From positions 62,001-126,000 of the forward strand of contig JAIVFH010000056.1 of NCBI GenBank assembly GCA_025765595.1: a stretch of DNA of 64,000 nucleotides, in the 5' to 3' direction. A model generated the notes under the pieces. The model saw only the letters and a program-made list of their open reading frames with translations. It made no database searches and was not told the DNA's origin. This document shows, in pieces, positions 14,758 through 26,331 of the stretch (position 1 is the first letter of the stretch; every line of letters starts with the position of its first letter). The position numbers were made by a program, and so were the translations under genes. Origin of the DNA: Obelidium mucronatum. Its lineage: Eukaryota; Chytridiomycota; Chytridiomycetes; Chytridiales; Chytriomycetaceae.

Positions 14758-16884
14758 CACCAGACTTTCCAAATCTTGATCTGAATGCGCGTCTTCCTTG
14801 ATGCGGTAAAAGATTGCCAGCATTCGTTCTATTGGGAATGCTTTTGGTCCAAGCAGTTGCTGTCTAAGCTGTTTTTTGTTGAATGTGTTGTTGGTGGATT
14901 GGATGGATGTTGGAAAGAAGAAAAAGAAATAAAAAAACACCGCCTTCGGCGTTTTGTAGTTGTATGGATGTATATTGTTGAGTGTGTGAAGGAGGAAAAA
15001 GAAAGAATATACCGCCTTTGGCGGTAAAACAAGGATGTCGGAAAGAAGAAAAAGAAAGAATACACCGCCTTCGGCGGTAGGTAACGAAGGATGTTGGAAA
15101 GAAGAAAAAGAAAGAATACACCGCCTTCGGCGGTAGGTAACGAAGGATGTTGGAAAGAAGAAAAAGAAAGAATACACCGCCTTCGGCGGTAGGTAACGAA
15201 GGATGTTGGAAAGAAGAAAAAGAAAGAATACACCGCCTTCGGCGGTAGGTAACGAAGGATGTTGGAAAGAAGAAAAAGAAAGAATACACCGCCTTCGGCG
15301 GTAGGTAACGAAGGATGTTGGAAAGAAGAAAAAGAAAGAATACACCGCCTTCGGCGGTAGCGAACATTGCCTTTGGCGGCAAGAAAAGTTGGAAGGAAGA
15401 AAAAGAAAAAAAAAACACCGCCTTTGGCGGTAGAAAACACCGCCTTCGGCGGTAAGAAACGCCGCCTTCGGCGGCAGAGAATTCGGCGGTTAAAAAACAA
15501 AAAAACAATAAAAAGACGGTAGGAAACGCCGGGTAGAAAACACCGCCTTCGGCGGTAAGAAAACACCGCCTTCGGCGGTAGGAAACGCCGCCTTTGGCGG
15601 CAAAGCACACCGCCTTCGGCGGTAGGAAATGCCGCCTTCGGCGGCAGAGCACAAAAAAACCTTTGCAGAAGTCTTCTTCTTCATCATCCCCATCGACTTC
15701 TTAATCTTCTTGGAACCCAACGACTTTTCAGAAGCACGAGCAAAAAAGCGCACATCCAATCCTTTTGGATTATAAGAAGCAATAAAAGAAGCCAATAAAA
15801 GATATGTAGTATTATAAGGCAAATCCAAATCACTACCAGATTCTACATGTGTGTGTGTGTGTGTGTGTGTGTAATATTAGTAAGAAGGGACAGTGTATCG
15901 CCTTTTGGCGGTAATAATTTGATTCACGCCTTTGGCGTAATTAGGTCGCCTTCGGCGACTGCAAAAAAAAAAAAAAAAAAAAAATCACGCCTTCGGCGTG
16001 ACGTGACAATCACGCCTTCGGCATGACGTGACACAGTGAGTGACATACTCCAAACACCATCGGCTAGATTCAAACAACGCGAATCCTCCAAATCATGATC
16101 CTTCAACCACTCTGCCGAAGAAACGCGACGCGTGTACAAATGATCCAAAACATTGCGAAAATACTGATTGACGTGTTGCTGAAGTTTAAAGCGCTCATCG
16201 GGCAGCAGCCTTCCCTTTTTGATTGGTAAAATATACTTTGGGTACAGCAGGGCGCAAATGTGCCTCAGTTCGTTGAGGTCGCGACACGGACGCTGCAGAA
16301 TGTTTTGCGCGAGTTCGACAAACTGGCACCACAGCTTGTGCTCGGCAGGGTTCGGACAGTCTTGCACGAGGATGCGGCGCGTCTGGGCGGCCGAGTAGGC
16401 GGCAAAGTACACGTGCACGCACGGCGTCGAATTTGTCAGCACGCGGCGTGGCTGCGCGGCGACGACAACGACGCCGAACGCCTCGGCGGCGGCGCGCCGC
16501 AGCAGCGCGGCGACGGCGGCCTGCTGCCACGCGGCGGCGGCGTCCACGTGGTCGAGCGCAACGGTGCGGTGCGGCGACGCGGCGAGCGCGGCTGCGACGG
16601 CGGCGGCGAGCAGCGGCGGCGTCGGCGTCGTGTTTCTTTTTTTGTTTTTTGTTTTCTCTTTAATTAATTTGATTTGATTTGATTGGTTGAACAAAAAGAA
16701 GGGTGACTCACACATCCACCACGCTCGGCGCCCCGAGAACATGCGCCACAACGGCGCTCTTGCCCGTCGCTGCGTGGCCATACACAAACACTGCTGGCGC
16801 AAGCCCGTTGAGCGCCACGAGGCCGCGCAGTTGCTCTGCTTCCTTCTCTCGTCCGGGAAATGGAAATGTTTCGTTTTCTGTCAT
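14581..16884 (-). CDS. ORC5: Origin recognition complex subunit 5 (copy 1)
   Basis: Starts at ATG 16882-16884 and reads FPFPGREKEAEQLRG, then a Walker A VFVYGHAATGKSAVV, the ORC5 AAA+ signature. A large GC-rich exon (about 16,050-16,640) gives the middle AAA+ region (CVHVYFAAYSAAQTRRI, YPKYILPIKKGRLLPDERF). An exon near 15,661-15,847 gives LPYNTTYLLLASFIASYNPK, and the last exon (14,581 to about 14,875) gives LLGPKAFPIERMLAIFYRI through RFDLSKYLHDFKA, both ORC5 C-terminal signatures. ORC5 is an ATP-binding subunit of the complex that marks replication origins and loads MCM. Oddities: the last intron (about 14,876-15,660) is far longer than its neighbours and packed with hairpins, the middle exon is extremely Ala/Arg- and GC-rich, and two further last-exon copies lie downstream. 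Confidence 0.9.
14932..15650. repeat. GC-hairpin array in the last ORC5 intron (unit 1)
   Basis: About 17 short perfect palindromes of the form ACCGCC-TTC-GGCGGT (or GCCGCC, or TTT in the loop) in ~720 bp. Six of them (about 15,062-15,357) sit in a strict 56 bp tandem repeat whose spacer is a purine-rich GGAAAGAAGAAAAAGAAAG tract. The others vary in spacing. In RNA each would form a six-pair, three-base-loop stem. The array lies inside the inferred intron 14,876-15,660. Confidence 0.93.
15848..16035. repeat. Second ORC5 intron with (GT)n, poly(A) and hairpins (unit 1)
   Basis: Inferred intron between the GC-rich exon and the LPYNTTYLL exon. It holds a (GT)n microsatellite (about 15,848-15,871), four more CGCCTTCGGCG-type palindromes including CACGCCTTCGGCGTG, and a run of about 20 A (15,963-15,983). 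The same structure recurs at +7,048 and +14,094. Confidence 0.75.
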
Positions 16885-17019
16885 TTTTTTATGATTTGTC
16901 TTTTTGTCCGAACTGCCTCAAATCTTTGATCATCATTCAATAAATAAGTGTCTATTGCTCCGTTTCATTCTTTATAATTGTTTTCTGCACATATAATTCA
17001 CATATTGCACTTAATTTAT

Positions 17020-19285
17020 TCAAACAACCCTGTTTGCCTTTCCATCTTTCTTTGCTCTCTTATCGGGTATACCTTCCTCTGCTTTGTTTATTGACCCAAA
17101 TACTCTTGATTTCAGGCTTCGCCGCTTGATTTGCTCAAAGTTTTGAACAGTTGCGCTCAAGAGTTTCTGGGGTTAAAGGGTTAACAATAAACGTGAAAAA
17201 GAGTTGTAGATGACGATTATAACAAAAGCGCATAATTACCTTCATTCTCAACATTTGATGTATAATTAGAACATTTTGACCAATATCAGATTCCCTGACA
17301 GGAACTGCCATATCTGCTACCACTTGTCGTATGAAAAACCCACCACCCGCGTAAACCAAGACTGATGCTTGGACCGTAAATCCTGTTGTTTGAAATCCAA
17401 CCATACGGATTTTTTCCATAGTCTTGGCTACTTCATTTGACATCAATCCGCCACTTGCAGTTTCTACATCTCGCCGCAATTTGACATGCATATCTCGTAG
17501 AGTTTTTGCTAGCTTCAAGGAATCCGTCTGCAGCTTATTTCCGCGATTGAACTTTGAACCAACCCTTTCAACACCTGAAAATTCACAGCCATAGCTTTGC
17601 TGGGATGTATTCTGCTTTGACTTTGAATGATAAGTATCACACACTGGGAGTGTTTACTCACAGTAAACATATAATCCAAGTGGTATCCTTCGGAATTCGA
17701 CACTGCAAGCTGCCGGCGTTCACGTGATGCTCTCGACACTGGTTCACCGCTGGATTTTTATAGAGTTAGGTATGTAGAACGTGCAATAAGTCTCTTACTA
17801 ATGAATTGCAGTTGCTAAATTAAAGCATTTGAACATGTCAAATAGATACCAGACATCAAAATCCCGTTCAGTGTTCAGTCTCGCTGGAACCCCATGCAGA
17901 ATCATCTCGTACCTATCATAAAATGTGAACAAGAAGCAATACAATGAATTTATACTAACGATGATTTCAATAAGTTCATTGCATAGACAATATCGTCTGA
18001 CAAAATGCCGGAATTGCAATTGGTCACGTCAACAGAATCAATAATCTTTGCAATCATGTCTACAATTCTTTTCACGCTTTGACACTCCTGTTCACTTGGT
18101 TTACTGGAGGCAAAACATTCTTCAAGTTCGTCTGTTTCGAAAATAGAAGAATCTCGATTTTCGGAGCAAAGAAACTTGTGCAAAATTTGTAAACCGCCAA
18201 GTGGCCCGCCAAGCTGGACTCCTTTACAAACATCAACCAACTCAGAAGGGGACATCTATAGCAAAGAAATCAACTCCCACAAAGAAAAGTATGGTTGTTA
18301 ACATACAAGAGAAATGCCCTGCAAAACCAAATCTTCAACTGGAAGGCACAGTCCAAATTTCTCCAGTGACGACTCCCATGCCTCATTTAAAAGTAGGATT
18401 TCAGACTTTGGAAATAACTCATGCAGAGCAGGAGCAGATAGATCTATAATTCTCCAATACAAAGGACTACAAAAACAAAGTTAGATACGCCATTTACTAA
18501 TATGTACTTACTTTAAAGTGGCATGGCTTTCATGTAACTCCAGATGAATCGATTTAGCTGTTTCGAACCACTTGGGTGGAGTCGAAGAACTCTCCCAAGC
18601 TATTCGATACAAATCCTCCATTTCTGTATCATCATTCTATAAAAATATTTGAGTTCAAAATATCTTGCTTAGTGAATTTATCAACCTCGTTGGTTTCTCT
18701 GTCGTCTTCTCCGTTGCCATGTGTGGGTTTGACGACTACGCGTTTTTTTTCGGTTGCGGAGCTATCCGCATCAGATGAAATTAATGCTGAAATTGATTGA
18801 TCATTTGGCCTACAAATTCAAATGAGGTGTATTAATATTTCACGTAGACGGTAGGATGGTGCAGATTACCGCTTTAATGGATTACTCGCAACGACACTGC
18901 GAAGATTGCAATACGGCCCAGAAACCAGCTCAGCGGCGGAGCGATTTCCACCTTCAGAAAGTAGTTTGCGTCCCCCTGAAACTAGCTTGAACTCAAATTC
19001 AATTTCTTCAAAGGCATGGTCCAGTACTTTACGATTCTAAAGAAAGTCAACGTTACAATCAAAAAATAAACCTGAATACTGGACCTGAATAAGATCAATG
19101 TCCATTTTCCCTGCGATTTGCTTGATAAAACATGTCCAGTTCGCTCTTGACTTTTTATAGTATGTCTCGACGACATTCACTTCTGGAGACGAAAGTATAG
19201 CCAGCATAGCGCCCCGAATTGACTTCTCGTCCGCGTTTGATTGGAGATAGTTCCTGACTGTGTCTCCAAGTAGGGTTGTAGACAT
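17020..19285 (-). CDS. Unrecognised multi-exon gene C (copy 1)
   Basis: Start at 19285 (MSTTLLGDTVRNYLQSNADE). Several exons separated by short introns continue through FEEIEFEFKLVSGGRKLLSE, an acidic segment, MSPSELVDVCKGVQLGGPLG, DFDVWYLFDMFKCFNLATAI, LAKTLRDMHVKLRRDVETAS and DIGQNVLIIHQMLRM. A terminal exon gives KKLLSATVQNFEQIKRRS and ends KANRVV at 17,020. I do not recognise a family. The protein is mostly helical and soluble, with no signal peptide or membrane segment, and a basic C-terminus. The start codon lies in a stretch shared with the unit promoter. It runs in the same direction as ORC5, with 135 bp between its stop and the ORC5 start. Confidence 0.65.
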
Positions 19286-19555
19286 TCGGACGCGTATTTT
19301 CTGTTCTTATTTCTCTCGCAAAAGCAGATAAGTTTACCCGCCCACGCCTCCATCCCCAGTTGAGCGGCTTGACTGAATCCCCTTGCTTCTCGACAAGAGA
19401 TAAGAGTGGCGAGGCCTCAGTTCTTTCATGAAGTGAAGATATGAATCCCGAATTTTTTCATTCGCCTCATATCTCATTCGAGCTGTGACACATGTCACAA
19501 GTATCCCCTATAAATCGGCCACTAGCTTTCATCTGCGGGAAATTTGCATTGTATT

Positions 19556-19705
19556 CTCCAGATCCCCCCAATCTCAAGTTGGGGCCTTGGTATCAACGAC
19601 AATCCCCTTTAGTTAAGGCCTTTTCGTTTGAATCGCCCGATCCCCCCGACTTGTCTCAAGTTGGGGCCTTGGCATCAACGACGATCCCCTTCATTTAAGG
19701 CCTTT
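19556..19705. repeat. Two imperfect ~75 bp GC-rich repeats at the right end of each unit
   Basis: Two diverged tandem copies share GATCCCCCC, CTCAAGTTGGGGCCTTGG, ATCAACGAC and TTAAGGCCTTT. They lie between the gene C promoter and the unit junction at 19,724, and recur at about 26,602-26,751 and 33,650-33,799. No coding potential seen; function unknown. Confidence 0.7.
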
Positions 19706-19865
19706 CGTTGAATTGAATACTTGGTTTCTCGAAAAGCAAGAATTGAAATCCAAGGTTTTATTCTATTTCCTCATCAGTATGCAAACCAAAGCAGTCCAGA
19801 ATACAAGTACTCTGCTGCACACTAAATCAGTAATTTTCGCCTAAAAAACACACAAATTAAGACAG

Positions 19866-20860
19866 ATGACAGATATCTCCACATACCACACAGGCCTCAC
19901 CCTCTCCATGATCCCAGTAGTCTACATGGCATCCACCCCATACCTGTTCATCCCACTTGCCATCTTGATTTACGCTCTAACAGCGGTGGTGATTGTCAGC
20001 CAGAGCCAAGAAATGATATACATTGGCTCCCTGATCAAAGTCCTCTGCGTCTTACCACTGGGCCTTGGGTCCTTGATTCTGTTTCAACTGTTGCCTGTTT
20101 TGGTTCAACGCAAGTGGTTTGGTGTGTTTTCAATGTACATCAACTGGGCAGTGTTGGGTGAGATTCAAGTTGTGAAAACGCCACGTTGGCACTCTCTCTG
20201 ACAGCACAAAACAATAGGGAACGTTGCAATGATGTTCTTTGTTCCTGCTTCAGATACGTGGCGTGAATGGGGGTGCAGATTTGCGTGTATCTGCTTGACC
20301 GTATCATTGTGGAAACAGGTAAGTGGGTGTCACAATAATAAAAAAATTGTTGTGAAATGCGTCTCACAAACAAAACAAACATCAAACAATAGGTAACCTC
20401 AGACAAATGGGATACGTTTCTTTTCGAGAATGGATTCTTTGTGTTCACGGCTGTATCTTTGGATTGGATATTGACACACGCTTGTTATCGGTCAGTGTTG
20501 ATTACACTTCCAGTGTTTGATACGCAACGGCACTTTTCAATGGAGTTTCTTTCTTTGGGGACTATGGTTTTACTGTGGCTAATTGCGAGAGTCAGGAATG
20601 GGAGCACGAGGTCTTTGGAGAATTTCTTTGGCCAGGCTGATACTTTGGTGGTTGCAACGATATGTGCATTCACTTCCATATATGATATAGTGAATCAGCA
20701 AGCGACTAGTAACGGCAGGGAAGGGATTGTAGCAGAAGGGTGGAATATCGTGATATCGCAGGAAGCAGATGTTGTTTTGACTCTGATTGCGTTCTTGGCA
20801 GGGTGCCATACATTGCACACAACGTTTCGTCCGAACGAAGCGAAAGGAATACGTATATAA
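19866..20860 (+). CDS. Multi-pass membrane protein of unknown family (copy 2)
   Basis: Second copy of the three-exon gene at 12818-13812. Exons and frames are unchanged, so it encodes the same ~274-residue membrane protein. It stays intact although another gene in this unit carries frameshifting indels. Confidence 0.75.
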
Positions 20861-20904
20861 CTGTGCATTATGTACAGATGTAATCACGTGCTTTAGTCAA
20901 GTGC

Positions 20905-21805
20905 AGAATGCGCGTCTTCTTTGATAAGGTGAGAAGATGATGATGACGAGAAATATGCTGTGAAACATGTGAAAGAAATACACGCTCATGGCAGATTCTA
21001 TTGTTTTGTTTTTTTTATTTATAAAATAAACACTCAATTCTTCAAGCCTTGAAATCATGCAAGTATTTGGACAAGTCAAAGCGGACACGCGCCGCCAGGG
21101 CATACGCTGTTTCCAGACTTATATTTACTTTACACTTGACTTCATCGAGACGGGCGACATTGGACATGCGATGCAGTAACCCTTTGGTGACGAGAGACGT
21201 GACTTGCATTTGAATATCCTCTTTGATAAGGTGAGAAGATGATGGACGAGAAATAAGCTGAAACATGTGAATGGAATACACGTTCATGACAGATTCTATT
21301 GTTTTATTTATAATAAAATAAACACACACTACTCTTCAAGCCTTGAAATCATGCAAGTATTTGGACAAGTCAAAGCGGACACGCGCCGCCAGGGCATACG
21401 CTGTTTCCAGACTAATATTTACTTTACACTTGACTTCATCGAGACGCGCGACATTGGACATGCGATGCAGTAACCCTTTGGTGACTAGAGACGTGACTTG
21501 CATTTGAATATCCTCTTTGATAAGGCGAGAAGATGATGGACGAGAAATATGCTGTGAAACATGTGAAAGAAATACAAGTTCATGACAGATTCTAATGTTT
21601 TTAATTATAAAATAAACACAACAATTCTTCAAGCCTTGAAATCATGCAAGTATTTGGACAAGTCAAAGCGGACACGCGCCGCCAGGGCATACGCTGTTTC
21701 GAGACTAATATTTACTTTACACTTGACTTCATCGAGACGGGCGACATTGGACATGCGATGCAGTAACCCTTTGGTGACGAGAGACGTGACTTGCATTTGA
21801 ATGTC
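20905..21805 (-). repeat. Tandem repeats of the ORC5 last exon (unit 2)
   Basis: Same three-copy terminal-exon array as at 13,857-14,757, with exon ends at 21,042, 21,336 and 21,629. No difference seen. Confidence 0.9.
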
Positions 21806-23932
21806 CACCAGACTTTCCAAATCTTGATCTGAATGCGCGTCTTCCTTGATGCGGTAAAAGATTGCCAGCATTCGTTCTATTGGGAATGCTTTTGGTCCAA
21901 GCAGTTGCTGTCTAAGCTGTTTTTTGTTGAATGTGTTGTTGGTGGATTGGATGGATGTTGGAAAGAAGAAAAAGAAATAAAAAAACACCGCCTTCGGCGT
22001 TTTGTAGTTGTATGGATGTATATTGTTGAGTGTGTGAAGGAGGAAAAAGAAAGAATATACCGCCTTTGGCGGTAAAACAAGGATGTCGGAAAGAAGAAAA
22101 AGAAAGAATACACCGCCTTCGGCGGTAGGTAACGAAGGATGTTGGAAAGAAGAAAAAGAAAGAATACACCGCCTTCGGCGGTAGGTAACGAAGGATGTTG
22201 GAAAGAAGAAAAAGAAAGAATACACCGCCTTCGGCGGTAGGTAACGAAGGATGTTGGAAAGAAGAAAAAGAAAGAATACACCGCCTTCGGCGGTAGGTAA
22301 CGAAGGATGTTGGAAAGAAGAAAAAGAAAGAATACACCGCCTTCGGCGGTAGGTAACGAAGGATGTTGGAAAGAAGAAAAAGAAAGAATACACCGCCTTC
22401 GGCGGTAGCGAACATTGCCTTTGGCGGCAAGAAAAGTTGGAAGGAAGAAAAAGAAAAAAAAAACACCGCCTTTGGCGGTAGAAAACACCGCCTTCGGCGG
22501 TAAGAAACGCCGCCTTCGGCGGCAGAGAATTCGGCGGTTAAAAAACAAAAAAACAATAAAAAGACGGTAGGAAACGCCGGGTAGAAAACACCGCCTTCGG
22601 CGGTAAGAAAACACCGCCTTCGGCGGTAGGAAACGCCGCCTTTGGCGGCAAAGCACACCGCCTTCGGCGGTAGGAAATGCCGCCTTCGGCGGCAGAGCAC
22701 AAAAAAACCTTTGCAGAAGTCTTCTTCTTCATCATCCCCATCGACTTCTTAATCTTCTTGGAACCCAACGACTTTTCAGAAGCACGAGCAAAAAAGCGCA
22801 CATCCAATCCTTTTGGATTATAAGAAGCAATAAAAGAAGCCAATAAAAGATATGTAGTATTATAAGGCAAATCCAAATCACTACCAGATTCTACATGTGT
22901 GTGTGTGTGTGTGTGTGTGTAATATTAGTAAGAAGGGACAGTGTATCGCCTTTTGGCGGTAATAATTTGATTCACGCCTTTGGCGTAATTAGGTCGCCTT
23001 CGGCGACTGCAAAAAAAAAAAAAAAAAAAAAATCACGCCTTCGGCGTGACGTGACAATCACGCCTTCGGCATGACGTGACACAGTGAGTGACATACTCCA
23101 AACACCATCGGCTAGATTCAAACAACGCGAATCCTCCAAATCATGATCCTTCAACCACTCTGCCGAAGAAACGCGACGCGTGTACAAATGATCCAAAACA
23201 TTGCGAAAATACTGATTGACGTGTTGCTGAAGTTTAAAGCGCTCATCGGGCAGCAGCCTTCCCTTTTTGATTGGTAAAATATACTTTGGGTACAGCAGGG
23301 CGCAAATGTGCCTCAGTTCGTTGAGGTCGCGACACGGACGCTGCAGAATGTTTTGCGCGAGTTCGACAAACTGGCACCACAGCTTGTGCTCGGCAGGGTT
23401 CGGACAGTCTTGCACGAGGATGCGGCGCGTCTGGGCGGCCGAGTAGGCGGCAAAGTACACGTGCACGCACGGCGTCGAATTTGTCAGCACGCGGCGTGGC
23501 TGCGCGGCGACGACAACGACGCCGAACGCCTCGGCGGCGGCGCGCCGCAGCAGCGCGGCGACGGCGGCCTGCTGCCACGCGGCGGCGGCGTCCACGTGGT
23601 CGAGCGCAACGGTGCGGTGCGGCGACGCGGCGAGCGCGGCTGCGACGGCGGCGGCGAGCAGCGGCGGCGTCGGCGTCGTGTTTCTTTTTTTGTTTTTTGT
23701 TTTCTCTTTAATTAATTTGATTTGATTTGATTGGTTGAACAAAAAGAAGGGTGACTCACACATCCACCACGCTCGGCGCCCCGAGAACATGCGCCACAAC
23801 GGCGCTCTTGCCCGTCGCTGCGTGGCCATACACAAACACTGCTGGCGCAAGCCCGTTGAGCGCCACGAGGCCGCGCAGTTGCTCTGCTTCCTTCTCTCGT
23901 CCGGGAAATGGAAATGTTTCGTTTTCTGTCAT
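21629..23932 (-). CDS. ORC5: Origin recognition complex subunit 5 (copy 2)
   Basis: Second copy of ORC5. The coding exons match copy 1; the only difference seen is one T fewer just upstream of the start codon, outside the coding sequence. It should encode the same protein and has the same hairpin-filled intron and repeated last exon. Confidence 0.88.
21980..22698. repeat. GC-hairpin array in the last ORC5 intron (unit 2)
   Basis: Copy of the hairpin array at 14,932-15,650, with the same number of 56 bp repeats by eye. Confidence 0.93.
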
Positions 23933-24066
23933 TTTTTATGATTTGTCTTTTTGTCCGAACTGCCTCAAATCTTTGATCATCATTCAATAAATAAGTGTCT
24001 ATTGCTCCGTTTCATTCTTTATAATTGTTTTCTGCACATATAATTCACATATTGCACTTAATTTAT

Positions 24067-26331
24067 TCAAACAACCCTGTTTGCCTTTCCATCTTTCTTT
24101 GCTCTCTTATCGGGTATACCTTCCTCTGCTTTGTTTATTGACCCAAATACTCTTGATTTCAGGCTTCGCCGCTTGATTTGCTCAAAGTTTTGAACAGTTG
24201 CGCTCAAGAGTTTCTGGGGTTAAAGGGTTAACAATAAACGTGAAAAAGAGTTGTAGATGACGATTATAACAAAAGCGCATAATTACCTTCATTCTCAACA
24301 TTTGATGTATAATTAGAACATTTTGACCAATATCAGATTCCCTGACAGGAACTGCCATATCTGCTACCACTTGTCGTATGAAAAACCCACCACCCGCGTA
24401 AACCAAGACTGATGCTTGGACCGTAAATCCTGTGTTTGAAATCCAACCATACGGATTTTTTCCATAGTCTTGGCTACTTCATTTGACATCAATCCGCCAC
24501 TTGCAGTTTCTACATCTCGCCGCAATTTGACATGCATATCTCGTAGAGTTTTTGCTAGCTTCAAGGAATCCGTCTGCAGCTTATTTCCGCGATTGAACTT
24601 TGAACCAACCCTTTCAACACCTGAAAATTCACAGCCATAGCTTTGCTGGGATGTATTCTGCTTTGACTTTGAATGATAAGTATCACACACTGGGAGTGTT
24701 TACTCACAGTAAACATATAATCCAAGTGGTATCCTTCGGAATTCGACACTGCAAGCTGCCGGCGTTCACGTGATGCTCTCGACACTGGTTCACCGCTGGA
24801 TTTTTATAGAGTTAGGTATGTAGAACGTGCAATAAGTCTCTTACTAATGAATTGCAGTTGCTAAATTAAAGCATTTGAACATGTCAAATAGATACCAGAC
24901 ATCAAAATCCCGTTCAGTGTTCAGTCTCGCTTGGAACCCCATGCAGAATCATCTCGTACCTATCATAAAATGTGAACAAGAAGCAATACAATGAATTTAT
25001 ACTAACGATGATTTCAATAAGTTCATTGCATAGACAATATCGTCTGACAAATGCCGGAATTGCAATTGGTCACGTCAACAGAATCAATAATCTTTGCAAT
25101 CATGTCTACAATTCTTTTCACGCTTTGACACTCCTGTTCACTTGGTTTACTGGAGGCAAAACATTCTTCAAGTTCGTCTGTTTCGAAAATAGAAGAATCT
25201 CGATTTTCGGAGCAAAGAAACTTGTGCAAAATTTGTAAACCGCCAAGTGGCCCGCCAAGCTGGACTCCTTTACAAACATCAACCAACTCAGAAGGGGACA
25301 TCTATAGCAAAGAAATCAACTCCCACAAAGAAAAGTATGGTTGTTAACATACAAGAGAAATGCCCTGCAAAACCAAATCTTCAACTGGAAGGCACAGTCC
25401 AAATTTCTCCAGTGACGACTCCCATGCCTCATTTAAAAGTAGGATTTCAGACTTTGGAAATAACTCATGCAGAGCAGGAGCAGATAGATCTATAATTCTC
25501 CAATACAAAGGACTACAAAAACAAAGTTAGATACGCCATTTACTAATATGTACTTACTTTAAAGTGGCATGGCTTTCATGTAACTCCAGATGAATCGATT
25601 TAGCTGTTTCGAACCACTTGGGTGGAGTCGAAGAACTCTCCCAAGCTATTCGATACAAATCCTCCATTTCTGTATCATCATTCTATAAAAATATTTGAGT
25701 TCAAAATATCTTGCTTAGTGAATTTATCAACCTCGTTGGTTTCTCTGTCGTCTTCTCCGTTGCCATGTGTGGGTTTGACGACTACGCGTTTTTTTTCGGT
25801 TGCGGAGCTATCCGCATCAGATGAAATTAATGCTGAAATTGATTGATCATTTGGCCTACAAATTCAAATGAGGTGTATTAATATTTCACGTAGACGGTAG
25901 GATGGTGCAGATTACCGCTTTAATGGATTACTCGCAACGACACTGCGAAGATTGCAATACGGCCCAGAAACCAGCTCAGCGGCGGAGCGATTTCCACCTT
26001 CAGAAAGTAGTTTGCGTCCCCCTGAAACTAGCTTGAACTCAAATTCAATTTCTTCAAAGGCATGGTCCAGTACTTTACGATTCTAAAGAAAGTCAACGTT
26101 ACAATCAAAAAATAAACCTGAATACTGGACCTGAATAAGATCAATGTCCATTTTCCCTGCGATTTGCTTGATAAAACATGTCCAGTTCGCTCTTGACTTT
26201 TTATAGTATGTCTCGACGACATTCACTTCTGGAGACGAAAGTATAGCCAGCATAGCGCCCCGAATTGACTTCTCGTCCGCGTTTGATTGGAGATAGTTCC
26301 TGACTGTGTCTCCAAGTAGGGTTGTAGACAT
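24067..26331 (-). pseudogene. Gene C copy 2 with three single-base indels
   Basis: Same gene as at 17,020-19,285, but with a missing T near 24,434, an extra T near 24,931 and a missing A near 25,050, all inside coding exons. Each shifts the frame and they are not close enough to compensate locally. If real, this copy is broken. All three are one-base changes in short same-base runs, the usual long-read error type, so a consensus error is equally plausible. Confidence 0.55.

Larger units (their letters stand above)
12674..19723. repeat. Tandem segmental triplication, unit 1 (7,050 bp)
   Basis: The first of three head-to-tail copies of a ~7.05 kb segment with near-identical sequence. It contains the membrane protein gene, ORC5 and the unrecognised gene C, in that order. 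The left edge is set by the sequence beginning GTTTCTCGAAAAGCAAG, which recurs at 19,724 and 26,770. Unit 1 has one extra T and one extra A near 12,714 and 12,800 compared with units 2 and 3. Confidence 0.95.

Noticed and set aside
14829..15608. Long minus-strand frames of 254-262 codons over the hairpin array as separate genes
   Set aside because: Three overlapping frames are all open because of the repeat composition. The peptides are repeats of Phe/Arg/Pro, and the region sits between two clear ORC5 exons.
14932..15650. CRISPR-like array of regularly spaced palindromic repeats
   Set aside because: The spacers are not unique (the tandem part has the same purine-rich spacer each time), the genome is eukaryotic, and there are no cas genes. 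It is a tandem/hairpin repeat in an intron.
16195..16667. Arg/Ala-rich frames on both strands over the GC-rich part of ORC5
   Set aside because: They are shadows of the GC-rich ORC5 exon; only the frame giving the AAA+ sequence joins to conserved ORC5 exons.
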